A DNA stretch of 50,071 nucleotides from Chara braunii (lineage: Eukaryota; Streptophyta; Charophyceae; Charales; Characeae). The stretch covers positions 2,318,377 to 2,368,447 of the forward strand of contig BFEA01000195.1 of assembly GCA_003427395.1 (NCBI GenBank), written 5' to 3'. The notes beneath the pieces are model-generated. The model saw only the letters and a list, made by a program, of their open reading frames with translations, was not told where the DNA came from and ran no database searches. A program made the translations under genes and the position numbers. Below, piece after piece: positions 1 through 10,422 of the stretch; position 1 is the stretch's first letter; the number at the start of each line of letters is the position of its first letter.

Positions 1-88
<88 letters not shown>
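1..88. repeat. (CT)n microsatellite at window edge
   Basis: Uninterrupted CT dinucleotide run that continues beyond the left edge of the window. Confidence 0.98.
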
Positions 89-93
<5 letters not shown>

Positions 94-1417
94 CATTCCT
101 TCGAACTCTTTAATCCTCATCTCTCCCCTTTCCCCTTCCCCTCGATGGCATGTGACTAACCTCTACCCTCACCTGTTACGTTGCCAGGGAAAGAACGGAA
201 AAAAACTTAGTCCTCACTTGATGGAAAGTGAGGGCAAGGGAAGGGCTGCCGGTCCCTTGTGCCACCAAGAAGGAAAGGACACGGGACTATTGAGTGCATT
301 TGCGAAAGCGAAAAGGAGTGCTGATTTTGGACGAGGTCAGTTTGACTCAACCACCCTCCCGGAATGCATGACTGAGGCGATCGCATGGCTTGCCTGTGTG
401 TACGGGGAGGGAACTCATAAGGGAAAATGGAAGGCAGAGATAACTTAGGATTGCGGGAAGGGGGGCGATGTGTTGACCCCGGTGGGGATTGGACTTGGTT
501 ATTTGTCTCATGTGGTCTTGCGCAGGTGAGTAGCTACGGGCGGTTTGGACGGGCTGGGCCCACGGATGAGGACTAGGGTGGGAGATTGGCTAAGGAAAGG
601 ACTTGGATTCGGGCTTAAGCCATGTATGCGGGATGAGTTGAGACTGCGCGCTTGGGTGGATGGCTGATGCATGGACTTGGTTTGTGTGGAGGTTGCATGG
701 AACGTCTCTCTCATGTGCAATGCGACCCCTGAAAGGACTAAGGGCGGTCTCGGATAGGTGATGCGATGCTAGTGACTCTCGCGAAAAAAATATAGCGGCT
801 AGGGGTCCGGGCGATGCCGCCCTACCCCAAGGATGCCACCGGGGCTGTCCCGAGCCACTAGACCTAGTGAAAAGGTGCGTGGCCCAATGGATGACGCTTG
901 GCCTGCGCACGATAAGAAGATAAACTCTCAATGAATTCCCTAGACTGCCTGCGTATTGGAAGGAGCAATTGCCTGGTCAGACTTAACTGAATCGAGAAAA
1001 CCCCACGAGTGTCAAAGAGCTACCATCTTGACGCGAGAGTGGAGCTACATCCCCCAATGTAAAGCCCTCTCGCAACTAGCCCACCCCCATCCATCTTGAA
1101 GCACTAGGTGGGGGTGCCCCTAGGACGAACGACCCGCGCCCTGAGCGTGAGCATGGGCGGGTCGAGCCAAGTGGGACCCGAAGTGGGGTCGACCAAGGCT
1201 CGAAAGTCCTTCAGGGTACGGCCCCTACACTCGTTTGGCGATATGCGTAGCTTGGCACGGGATGCAGCCAAGCTCGAACGCAGAAGCCGGACCAGCATGT
1301 TCTGTGACCCTGTTCACGCAAAATGAGATGTCCGGATTCGGGCGAACTCGGACTGTTGTTGCAATCCACAAGGGGTTCGAAAGAGCACTGTCAGTTCAAT
1401 AAGCAGGCAAAAACGCC
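89..1417. other. No supported gene
   Basis: Short open frames occur here, but none shows a recognisable domain or similarity to another part of the window. The stretch near 455-482 reads like a purine tract followed by TGTTGACCCC, which resembles the start of an LTR, but no second copy or adjacent integrase/RT is visible, so no LTR is called. Confidence 0.5.
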
Positions 1418-1715
1418 AAGTTCGCCGGGATCCGAACTCAAGGACGCTGCGATAAAGAGTGAAATAGAGGAAGACAGGATCCGCACCTGTGGGGTTATCG
1501 CAACCCGAGATGCAACACGAATCCACGCACACGTCTGAGGTCAGACGCAAATGCGGGTCCGATGAAAGGGCATGTGGAAAATGCGAAGTTCGCCGGAACC
1601 GTACTTGAGTTGGGTGCGAGCCCGAGATAGAGAGAGAAAGATAGACTCTGTGCTTACGTGTTTGGTGAAAACCATTGCGCAGCAAGAAAACCACAATGTC
1701 GTTGGAGGCCAGACC
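1418..1715. repeat. Dispersed repeat unit, copy 1 (AAGTTCG...CGAAC type)
   Basis: Contains two near-palindromes of the form AAGTTCGCCGGNATCCGAACT (about 1418-1440 and 1585-1607, the second degenerate) followed by a GAGATAGAGAGAGAAAGATAG stretch and a tract matching TTGGTGAAAACCATTGCGCA. The same order (near-palindrome, AGAGAGATAG, GTGTTTGGTAAAATCCGTTGCGCAG) recurs at 3666-3860, so this is a dispersed repeat and not a gene. Confidence 0.65.
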
Positions 1716-1788
1716 AAATTAAGTTCAAGTGGATTGCTCGGGAATCACACCACAAGTTCGCGTGAACTCGCACTCAGATGGACAACAA

Positions 1789-1794
<6 letters not shown>

Positions 1795-1828
<34 letters not shown>
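1795..1828. repeat. Poly(T) run (34 nt)
   Basis: Thirty-four consecutive T on the plus strand. Read on the minus strand this is a poly(A) tract lying about 620 bp downstream of the decayed minus-strand gene at 2452-3444, so it could be the tail of a retroposed transcript; that link is inference. Confidence 0.95.
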
Positions 1829-1832
<4 letters not shown>

Positions 1833-2451
1833 CGACCTTTTAATTCATTCAAATGAAACCGAGAGAGGTCGGAGACCTAACAATTCAACCCGGAGTTATG
1901 CCGACATCATGAGGCGATTTAGCTTACAGCCTGAGGCTGAAAATCGTTCACCCCTATCCATTAACTCGCCATGAATCGAACAATACATATTACACTATCT
2001 AAATAGGTTAATCCACACCTCAACATCCGAGGTGGGACAGCAAGTTGCGCACACCATCAGAGTGATGATTTTATATGACCATTTGCTTGTCGTTTGCACA
2101 TTCCAGGGTGAAAATATCATCAAATCTTTGCATGGACAAAAAACATAACATCCGTTCATAACATTAACTCTTGTCATCGCAACTTGACTTTTTCTTTTCG
2201 TGAACGTCATGTTACACACCCCACGGAGAGTTTCGAGAAATCGCACAATGCAAAAAAACGTCCAACAGCACATTGCAGAACAGACAACGATGTTTTCACT
2301 GCGAAAAAACATTCTGCCACGAGTCGCACACTACAAACATACTCGGTATAGCGTCTACTTGCAAGTGCTGCCTCCCTGACCTATCTGAACTGTTTCATAT
2401 CTACCATTTCGAGCTACACATATGCCTCTCACACCTCTCGCTCCTTTTCCC
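1829..2451. other. No supported gene; possible 3' flank of the minus-strand gene
   Basis: No domain or homologous copy is recognised. It lies between the poly(T) run and the stop of the minus-strand pseudogene and could be its 3' untranslated region. Confidence 0.4.
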
Positions 2452-3444
2452 TTAAACACAAGGTCTGACAACCCGTCCGGATCTAGTGACGTGCGGGGTT
2501 TTCCGCGGACTAGGTCGTGAATTGAAGCCGTACATAGCATTCATTGATGATGCATACACGTGGATCTGTGGTCCCTCGACTGTTGCATTTTTCGAAAATA
2601 CGGACATGTATTTCATCCTGACAAACCCTCCTGGTCGTGCTAAGGATTTCCCTATACAGTCTCGTATGTCGGACACTTTCTCTTCCACCTCATGCCACCA
2701 TGACAAATCTTCGACCTGGCCTGCTGTTATCAAATCTGACCACCCATCTGGACCGTGGTACCGCAACGGCCGTAACTTGTACGTCGGCTTTCCCTCTGTT
2801 GCCTCGATTGCCACCTAGTTCCGTGACAGACGCACAACTGCATCGACGAGTTTCCTACTTTTGTTCGAAGTAGCGACACATAGCACTCTCGCGAAATCCA
2901 ATCCGACAATAGTCAACCGCACACCAGAGTATGACATAAATTGCGGACAAATTCCGGAGCGGCGGAGTGGGTACTGTTCCAAGAATGAACAATGACGAGC
3001 GTAGTCCAACAACTCTTGTTTCTGCGAACTTCCCCAAGTTAGTGGTGACGACCTGATGCACTCCCAGTCGAGGCGACTGCAATGACGGTTGATGCAGCGG
3101 AGTATTTTGCGCACGTGGTTCAAGAATTTGTGCTCGAGAACACCGTCAGGCAGTGTAATGAGGTCACCGAACTCTAACATATTGGCAAACTTGTAATCGC
3201 TCGCCCAAGGGCAGCCACTCTCCATCACTTTCCAAGTAGTATCGCTGCAATCGTCAAGATGCCGGTGTGTGCACGGGACGACGGTCATCCATGGGTCCTG
3301 TTCGAAGTCCTCTCTGGTTGCTTCATTGATCCAAGTATGACTGTTAAAATGCCGTACTGATCTTGCACAAGGAGGGAACGGTTCTGCTAAGCGCATGTGC
3401 GTCTCGGGACTCATGCTTATGCTTGTCGACGGTCTCGATGACAT
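2452..3444 (-). pseudogene. Unknown Cys-rich gene family, copy 1 (CPWA-x-DY-x-F family)
   Basis: I do not recognise the family. One minus-strand frame runs from an ATG at 3444 to a stop at 2452 (about 330 codons) and is broken by a single in-frame TAG at 2815-2817. It aligns along its length with 22556-23444: both have PFPPCA near the N-terminus, an acidic DFExDP segment, CPWA(S/C)DY(K/E)F followed by NM-EFG, then QELLD(Y/C)A, RVLC-A, SRN and finally GQVED, a W-(H/R)EVE-KV-IRD motif and FVRM-Y-SVF-K. The site of the TAG here is GAG (Glu) in the other copy, which supports a damaged gene and not two genes. Several Cys and Trp residues are conserved, but no metal-binding pattern is clear. No intron, signal peptide or membrane helix is evident. 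It may be one gene of a larger mobile element, since both copies lie among repeats. Confidence 0.7.
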
Positions 3445-3665
3445 TATGCACCCTACACATCACGCACACATACCAAACGATACGTACTCGTAAACAAATT
3501 CGGCAATTGACCCAACGGTGAGGCCTATCTAAGCTGAACTTTTTTTAACACGTTTAACAATGGGAGTCGTGAATACCCAGCAAATGATGACAAAAAAATG
3601 CGCAGTCTTTGCAGTATAATAGTTCGAAGTCAGTGAAAAAATAACTCGTTCGAGGTTCGGCTGCA

Positions 3666-4290
3666 AAGCGGGTCCGACCAAGGGGCACAAGGAAGACCAC
3701 TGTCAGATCGACGGGCATGTGGAAACGCGAAGTTCACCAGGATCCGAACTTATGGACGGTGTCAGACACAGATCGAAAGAGAGATAGGTTTTATGTTTGC
3801 GTGTTTGGTAAAATCCGTTGCGCAGTAGGAAAACCACTGTGTCGTTGGTGGCTAGACGAGATTGAGTAGTCCGCCGCCATCCGAACTTGTTCTGCTGTCC
3901 GTTTTCGAAAGGTGTCGAGTGCGGTGCCGAATGCACCCAATGTTCGACGGGTGGAATCGAATAACCGTTTCGAATGTCGTGCCAGGAAAAAATGTGAATC
4001 GAGGATGCGGGAGAACTTGTGTTCTTGTTGCACTCCACGGGGCGACAGAAAGACCACAGTCAGATCTGAGAACACGCCAAAATACGAAGTTTGCCGGCAT
4101 CCGAACTGAACGAGTGTGCCAGAATCCGTACTTGCATGTTTTGTGAAATCCGCAGTCCCACACTCTCCTAAAGATCGGATCTCGGCGGACTACACATTTT
4201 CAAATATCCTTTGGTGTGGCTGTGGTCCGGGGTTGCCCTGCGTATTTGCAAAATAACAGAAGTTTGCCTGCATCCGAACTTCGCGTATTG
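3666..4290. repeat. Dispersed repeat unit, copy 2, with four near-palindromes
   Basis: Similar to 1418-1715 in its first 200 bp. Near-palindromes with a GAAGTT(C/T)...ATCCGAACT pattern occur at about 3730-3752, 3869-3889, 4085-4108 and 4260-4281. No coding frame with recognisable content is present. Confidence 0.65.
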
Positions 4291-4969
4291 CCTAAACTAG
4301 GCATCGATCCACGGTCGTTAACCATGTCTACGTCCGAACTCAACTTCTCGCGAAATCTGACAGTAAAAGAAAACATGTTATTCATCAAAATAGTACATTA
4401 TTTTTTAAATAGTACTTTTGTCGTTCGAGAAACTCGAAGGTATACACGGCTGACGAAGGAAGATGATCACTATACATAAATACACGACGATAAGAGTCCC
4501 TGTTCAATGGATAAATCCTCGACACATTTAGTTTGTTTCAAGACGAAAAGTTCAATTAGTGAAGTCGGATACATCCTTACTAAACTGACACGCAGACAGT
4601 CAGTATGAACGTAGCATATCGAAGGTTTCACCTTGTGAGGGACACATATGAGTGACCCGAAAAAGGTCTTCGTTGAGGCTTTAAAGGGTGCATGGGAGTG
4701 ACAAGAATAACTCATTTTTGAAGTTGAATTGAATACAAGTAGGATGACTAGGATACATCCGAATCACATATTTCGATATCCATAGTACACAAGTTGGCAA
4801 GTTTTATAGTAATAGTGAGATATATCCATATCAAATATTTCATTATTCGGATGAAGAAAATCCGTTATGTTATCAACCGTGCGTCATTCATTAAATATTC
4901 TTCACTCAATCAAAAGGTTGAACTTATGATCATAGCCCAATATGTTATCATTCCAAAAAGAAATTATAG
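4291..4969. other. AT-rich stretch, no supported gene
   Basis: Composition shifts to AT-rich with short open frames only. I see no domain, repeat or RNA gene. Confidence 0.5.
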
Positions 4970-5310
4970 CTTACCAGACATTTCTTAAAATAAAAGAGCG
5001 TCGGACGGAGTGAAGTGGTGGGCAGCATTATGTAGAGATGTTATCATTTGTCGCTTGCCGGGTTCGACCTTGCAACCATGAACTTGTAACATCCCTACCC
5101 AATGCTGCCCACTACTCTGCCACTATCCTCGCCGAGATCAAATGATGTATGTTAACAAAAAAAAGTGTATCCGCGGGAACCCCTTAAGAACTCTAGTAAC
5201 CATCAGTCTTAAATTTCAACTAGATGGCGGATGCATGTACATTATCAGTTTACCAAACATTTCTTAAAACAAACGGGCATCATACGGAGTTAAGTGGTGG
5301 GGAGCACACA
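4970..5310. repeat. Inverted repeat plus flanking direct repeat
   Basis: Arms of about 30 bp at 5014-5043 and 5087-5116 (AGTGGTGGGCAGCATT against AATGCTGCCCACTACT) are inverted with roughly 26 of 30 positions matching. The loop holds GGGTTCGACC, which is B-box-like but imperfect. A direct copy of the left part (TTACCAGACATTTCTTAAAA through GTGGTGGGCAGC) recurs at about 5250-5303 as TTACCAAACATTTCTTAAAA and GTGGTGGGGAGC. This looks like a small fold-back or SINE-like element; no tRNA fold could be drawn. Confidence 0.6.
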
Positions 5311-5769
5311 ACCGCGATGGACATGTTCAATCACCGAGTCGATCGGAAACGAGCTCGAAGTTGGCCCTTGGCGGTGGGATGTCGCGGGATCGGCGGTAAT
5401 CTGGGATGTTTCGGATTCGCCATGGGTATCCGTTGTGCGCAACGGGTCGTCGCTGAACGTTGTGGATGGGTGGCTTTGCCACTGTTGGCTGTGCGTGCGA
5501 CACGTGCGATTCCTGTTGGAGGTGCGCGTTTGTAGTGAGGCTTCCAACTATCGGGGACATGGGATGATGTACACCGGAGATGGATGGACGGGATCTGAAA
5601 GTCGATCGACACGCGTTTTTTCAGATGACGTCTCCGATGTTGACGTCTATCGGATGATGTGTTATCACAGCGGTGATCACATATCGCGATCTTGAGGACG
5701 CCAGGGAGCAACGGCGACGAAACTTAGTCCACGCGTCAAATGCGGTCGTCGAAGGCGTCCGACGATCTT
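5311..5769. other. No supported gene
   Basis: Overlapping open frames on both strands carry no recognisable domain. Confidence 0.5.
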
Positions 5770-6385
5770 GACTGCGAAAGCCGCAAGCCATTTCGAATTC
5801 TAGACGTCATGCGCAAGATGGTGACGTCAGCGTGTGTTAGTGGAAGAAAACTTTCGTTGTTGTGAGCTGCGGACATCGTGGACTCAAGATCGCGCGCATG
5901 TCGACTCGTGCGTGATTGACAGGCAGGCGGTGATGTAGAAGAAGACTCGCACGACCGACTGCATTGCGATATCCTGAGTAGACTAGGCGAAAGACGACCC
6001 GCGAGCCAGGGTCCAAGAAAGTGTACCAACAAGCGATGTTGAGGACGCCAAGACTCGAGGGCAATGCGACTTTCTCCACGCTTCAGATGTGGTCGTCGGA
6101 GGGCGCCAAGACTTGAGGGCGATGTTGAGGACGCCAACAAGCGATGTTGAGGACGCCAACAAGCGATGTTGAGGATGCCAACAAGCGATGTTGAGGACGC
6201 CAAGACTCGAGGGCGATGACTGTGAAAGCCAAGCCATTGCCCATCGCTGACGCCATGTGCAAGATGATGACGTCAGCGTGTGTCACTGCATGGGGTCTTC
6301 CGTGGTTGTGATCGGTGGGCGTTGTGCGCTCAAGATCGTGGGCGCGTGATTGGCGGAGCAGGTGGCAGAGAACAAGACTTGCACG
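5770..6385. repeat. Direct duplication of about 165 bp
   Basis: The block around 5770-5935 (TTGACTGCGAAAGCCGCAAG, GATGGTGACGTCAGCGTGTG, ACTCAAGATCG, GTGATTG) recurs in the same order at about 6219-6385 (ATGACTGTGAAAGCCAAGCC, GATGATGACGTCAGCGTGTG, GCTCAAGATCG, GTGATTG). The two blocks flank the 22-bp tandem repeat. Confidence 0.7.
6119..6206. repeat. 22-bp tandem repeat, four units
   Basis: Units beginning GCGATGTTGAGGACGCCAAC start at 6119, 6141, 6163 and 6185, exactly 22 bp apart; a single earlier unit lies at about 6032. The open frames across it only reflect the repeat. Confidence 0.92.
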
Positions 6386-6929
6386 GTCGAAGGAGTGAAA
6401 GGGCAATGGAAAGAGGTGGGGGCTTGAAATGGTGAAGGGGCCGAGCAGGGGGCGTGGGCTTCTTACTGACCTGCGAGTCGACAAACGTGTCCAGCCGACA
6501 CAAGAAGAGCACAGCGCGAACGGGATGACACGCAAGGTCTACAGTCGCGTGACGTTTTCGTTAGCGCCCCCCGCTGTCGACGATTGCTGGAAGAATGAGG
6601 GCCTAGATGCGCAAGGGGCCTGCGATGTGATGCCGGCGACTTTGAGCGATGGCGGATGCATCGCAAAGGCAGCACACAGAAGAAATGACACCAGCGAATG
6701 GGTGTGACAGCCACCCCCATTCGTTTGGTGCCCGGCAGGAGAACGGTGAGTGGAGTGAGTGGGGCTTGAGGGACCCTTCAGCTGCCCGCCGCAGGGTCAG
6801 TAAGGGTGGACTGCCGCGTTGGGGGCTGTGACATCAGGCGGTCCCTTTTTTGACAGACCGTCCTCACGAAATCGCCCGATCCGAAACCGTCGTGGGAGGG
6901 CGGGCCGTGATTTCGAAAGGACTGGCCTT
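6386..6929. other. No supported gene
   Basis: No recognisable domain, RNA or repeat. Confidence 0.5.
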
Positions 6930-7073
6930 TTTTTACCGTGCTATCGACGGTTCCAACGCATCATTGGGCGCAAACTTTCCCGCCCACTTTTGATTATCGG
7001 GGCCCGCGTGAATTTTACCGTGATATCGACGGTTCCAATGCGTCATCCGGCGTGACTTTTCCCGCCCACTTTC
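6930..7073. repeat. Tandem duplication of about 83 bp
   Basis: TTTTACCGTG(C/A)TATCGACGG followed by CCAA(C/T)GC(A/G)TCAT and TTTCCCGCCCACTTT occurs at about 6933-6991 and again at 7014-7073. Confidence 0.85.
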
Positions 7074-7506
7074 GTTTCTTTCGCCCCTCGCAGATGTATC
7101 CTCCATTCGAATGACAGTGGCGCCATTCCGCGAATTTGCAGGTGGGCATTGCAATCGTCCAAAGCAGCAGGCAATCGCAAGTGTCGCCAACCCTCACGGG
7201 CAAAAATGCCCGTCGCGCGCCCGGACCATCCGCCCTTGCCAGCGACACAGCCATCTCGTCGTCGTCTCCCCTGCCGTCTACCTCGCTTCTCTCTCTCTCC
7301 CTCGTCGCCATATCCCTCGCCTCGCCATCTCCTTCGCGTCTCAATCGCCCACGTCTCCATTCGCGGTTTTGCCCTCTCACGCGTCGGCACCTCCCTTTTC
7401 GCGCGTCGCGACACGCGTCGTCGTATTGCGGTTTGAGATCATCAACCAAGTCGCCGGGGCCATTGTTTCCAACAACAGTTGTAAATCAAGGAAGGAAAAG
7501 GTGCGT

Positions 7507-7885
7507 TCTCTCTCTCATTCTATCTCCCTTTCTCATCTCTCTCTGTCTCACTCCCCCCCTCTCTCTCTCTCTATTTGGCTTTGTCTCTCTCTTTTGCTCT
7601 CTCTCTCTCTCTATAGCGCTTTCTCTCTCTTTCTCTCTCTCTCTCTGTCTCTATATAGCTCTCTCTCTATATATATGGCTCTCTCTCTCTCTGTCTCGAT
7701 ATAGCTCTCTCTCTATCTATATGGCTCTCTCTCTCTCTCGCTCTCTCTCGCTCTCTCTCTATTTCTCTCTCTCTCCCTCTCTCTCTCTCCCTCCCTCTCT
7801 CCCCCTCCCTCTCTCTCTCTTTCTCTCTTTCTCTCTCTCTCTCTGTCTCTCTCTCTCTCTGTCTCTCTTTCTCTCTTTCTCTCGC
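7507..7885. repeat. CT-rich low-complexity tract
   Basis: About 380 bp of CT dinucleotides interrupted by TATATA and CCCT variants. Long open frames on both strands here are serine/leucine or arginine/glutamate runs and are not genes. The flanks (7074-7506 and 7886-8285) hold no recognisable gene. Confidence 0.95.
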
Positions 7886-8285
7886 CATCTCCACCGACCT
7901 TAAAAGTCTTGCCATGCTGGGTTTGCATATACCGTCAGAATGCCCACACATGTACGCGATCTGTAGCCGGGATTCGCACGGTGGCGATTACATTGGGTTC
8001 AGTCGCCGCGAACGAGCAGTGTCGTGTGATCTAACAGGGATTTCTCTCCGTGAGTCCGATGTGTGATCGGGGTGACGTTCGGGGCCATTTGATCGTGACG
8101 TTTGATTGGGCCGTGTGATGAAGGCGGAGGTCGCCTCTCTGCCGTGCTCTCTCTCTATCGCTATCTATTTATCTCTCTTTCTGTCTTTTATCTCGTTCGT
8201 TTTACTGCGCTTGTTTGTGTTGCTCGCACGAAGTTTGCGAACGTAACAAACAAGCGCAGACAAATGAACGAGACAGAACCAACAG

Positions 8286-9450
8286 CGTCGTGTTCCACCA
8301 CCATCATCGTCCCCGTCGTTAGTTTTCTATCAGTGCCTCTATGTCGTTCGTCTTTTGCGTCGGCCTGCTTTCTCGAATCTAGTTCCATTGGCGACCACTC
8401 GCCCCTATCTGATGGCACACTCACACATCCACGTGGCAGGTCCTGAACAAGCGTGGGCACGCTTATGGATGCGGGGCTCTATGCGGCAACACAATGTTGT
8501 CGAATAGAACCCCGCACCCATCAGCGTGACCACACATGATCAGGACTTGACACGTGGACATGTGTGCCGTCGTGTTCAACTACCATCTTCGTCCCCGTCG
8601 TTAGTTTCTCTTCAGTGCCTCTGTTTCGTTCGGCCTATGCGTTGGCCTGTTTCTTTCCCGAACTTACCTTGGCGTGCGTTTGCGGATCTCGTTCCATTCG
8701 CGACCACTCGCCCCGATCATATGGCACACTCACACGTCCACGTGTTAGGTCCTGAACTAGTATGGGCATGCTGATGGATGAAGGGCTCTATGCGGCAACA
8801 AAATGTTGTCGAATAGAGCCCCGCACCCATCAGCGTGGCCACGCACGATCAGGACTTGACACGTGGACGTGTGTGCCGTCGTGTTCAACTACGATCTTCG
8901 TCCCCGTCGTTAGTTGTCTTCAAGGCTTCTATTTCGTTCGTCTTATGCGTTGGCCTGTTTCTTTCCTGAACTTACCTCGGGGTACGTTGCGGATCTCGTT
9001 CCATTGGCGACCACTGGCCCCGATCAGATGACACACTCAAACGTCCACGTGTCAGTTCCTGAACAAGCGTGTGCACGCTGATGGATGCGAGGCTCTATGC
9101 GGCAGCAGAATGTTGTCCAATAGAGCCCCGCACCCATCAGCGTGGCCACGCATGTTCATGACTTGACATGTGGACGTGTGAGTGTGCCATCTGATCGGGG
9201 CGAGATAAAGGAGTTTCGGGAGCAAGAATGCATGCGTTTCATTGGCGATCACTCGCCCCGATCAGATGGCACACTGAGACGTCAAAGTGTCACGTCCTAA
9301 ACAAGTGTGGCCACGCTGATGGATGCGGGGCTCTATCCGACAACGGAATGTTGTCGAATTGAGCCCCGCATCCATCAGCGTGGCCACGCATGTTCAAGAG
9401 CTGACACGTGGACGTGCGAGTATGCCATCTGATCGGGGCGAGTGGTCACC
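8286..9450. repeat. Array of four fold-back (inverted-repeat) units
   Basis: Four related units lie at about 8391-8567, 8701-8877, 9007-9206 and 9245-9450. Each reads inward from CGACCACTCGCCCCGATCAG through CACACTCACACGTCCACGTG and GATGGATGCGGGGCTCTAT, then a short AATGTTGTCGAAT centre, then the reverse complement (ATAGAGCCCCGCACCCATCA, GACACGTGGACGTG, CATCTGATCGGGGCGAG). Arms are about 80-90 bp. The first three are preceded by a shared GTCGTGTTC...CGTCCCCGTCGTTAG segment at 8286, 8568 and 8877, giving a tandem period of about 280-310 bp. The right ends of units 1 and 2 are truncated into that segment. This is consistent with a MITE or fold-back element caught up in tandem duplication. Confidence 0.85.
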
Positions 9451-10422
9451 AACGAAACGGGACCTGCGAATGTAGCCCGAGAATGTTGTGACACGCCCTT
9501 CGAGATTGTGTCGTCACTTCACATGTTTTCTTGAAGTGTTACTCGCTTGTCGTCAATTTGTTCTCTCTCTCTTGAACTGCGACATAAGGATTTTAGTCAT
9601 ATGTTGTCGAACACGAGAACATGGTTTCTCACGAATTGTGTCTCTTTTGGATTGCACATGGACTTTCTTCTCGTCGAATTAATTTTTATTGCATTCGGTT
9701 TATTTATTCGTTTTTCCGCGTAAGTCTCGTCATGCAGTTCGCTCGGCATTCGGTTCTAGATCCGTAAATTGTCCTCCACATTCGTCGAATTTTTCACATT
9801 TTTCGTCACTCTTCCTCTCGTCGACACGAACAATTTTTTCTTATATTTCTTTTGCGCAATTTTATCAGTGGGTCACATTGCGAATTCCGAAATGGACAAC
9901 ACCATCCGCAGGATCTGCACATGGCGAGACAGAGAGATAAAGACAGGCTCTCTCGCTGCCTATGCTCTATCGATCTTAGTCTCCCTTCCGTGTCTATGCG
10001 TGTTTTCTGCCTTTCTCCAATCTTTGTGTATCGCAGACAATTGCTCAACCGATCTTAGGTTGGCCCCCCCTGAGTGCAATCACGGATCAGTAATCCGAAG
10101 ACTGCTACGACAGATCCGAAGACACAGGACGCGAACGTGAATTCAAATCTTTAAACCCTATCAAACCTCACGTCAGCCGAACGCCGCGAGGAACCCTTCC
10201 GCTGACATGGACACAGGACTGGACACGGAGCGATCAGATGCTCATAGGGTATTGTCGACGGCGACATGTCTGACCAACCAGGAGGACGACAGCCCACCCT
10301 GTCCATACCATCTTGTGGTGGCATAACAACTAACGTATCCGAGCCACCCTTGTTAATTTCGGTTGCATCCGAGCCACAACCCACTAAAACTCACGGGGCG
10401 ACCACTAACCGAGGCACCTCGG
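9451..10422. other. No supported gene
   Basis: TC-rich stretch with short open frames. No domain or homologous copy is recognised. Confidence 0.5.

Noticed and set aside
455-482. Possible polypurine tract and LTR start (TGTTGACCCC)
   Set aside because: No matching second LTR, primer-binding site, or adjacent integrase or RT could be seen.
7111-7951. Long open frames through the CT-rich tract on both strands
   Set aside because: They encode only SLSLSL or RERERE runs from a dinucleotide repeat and have no conserved flanks.
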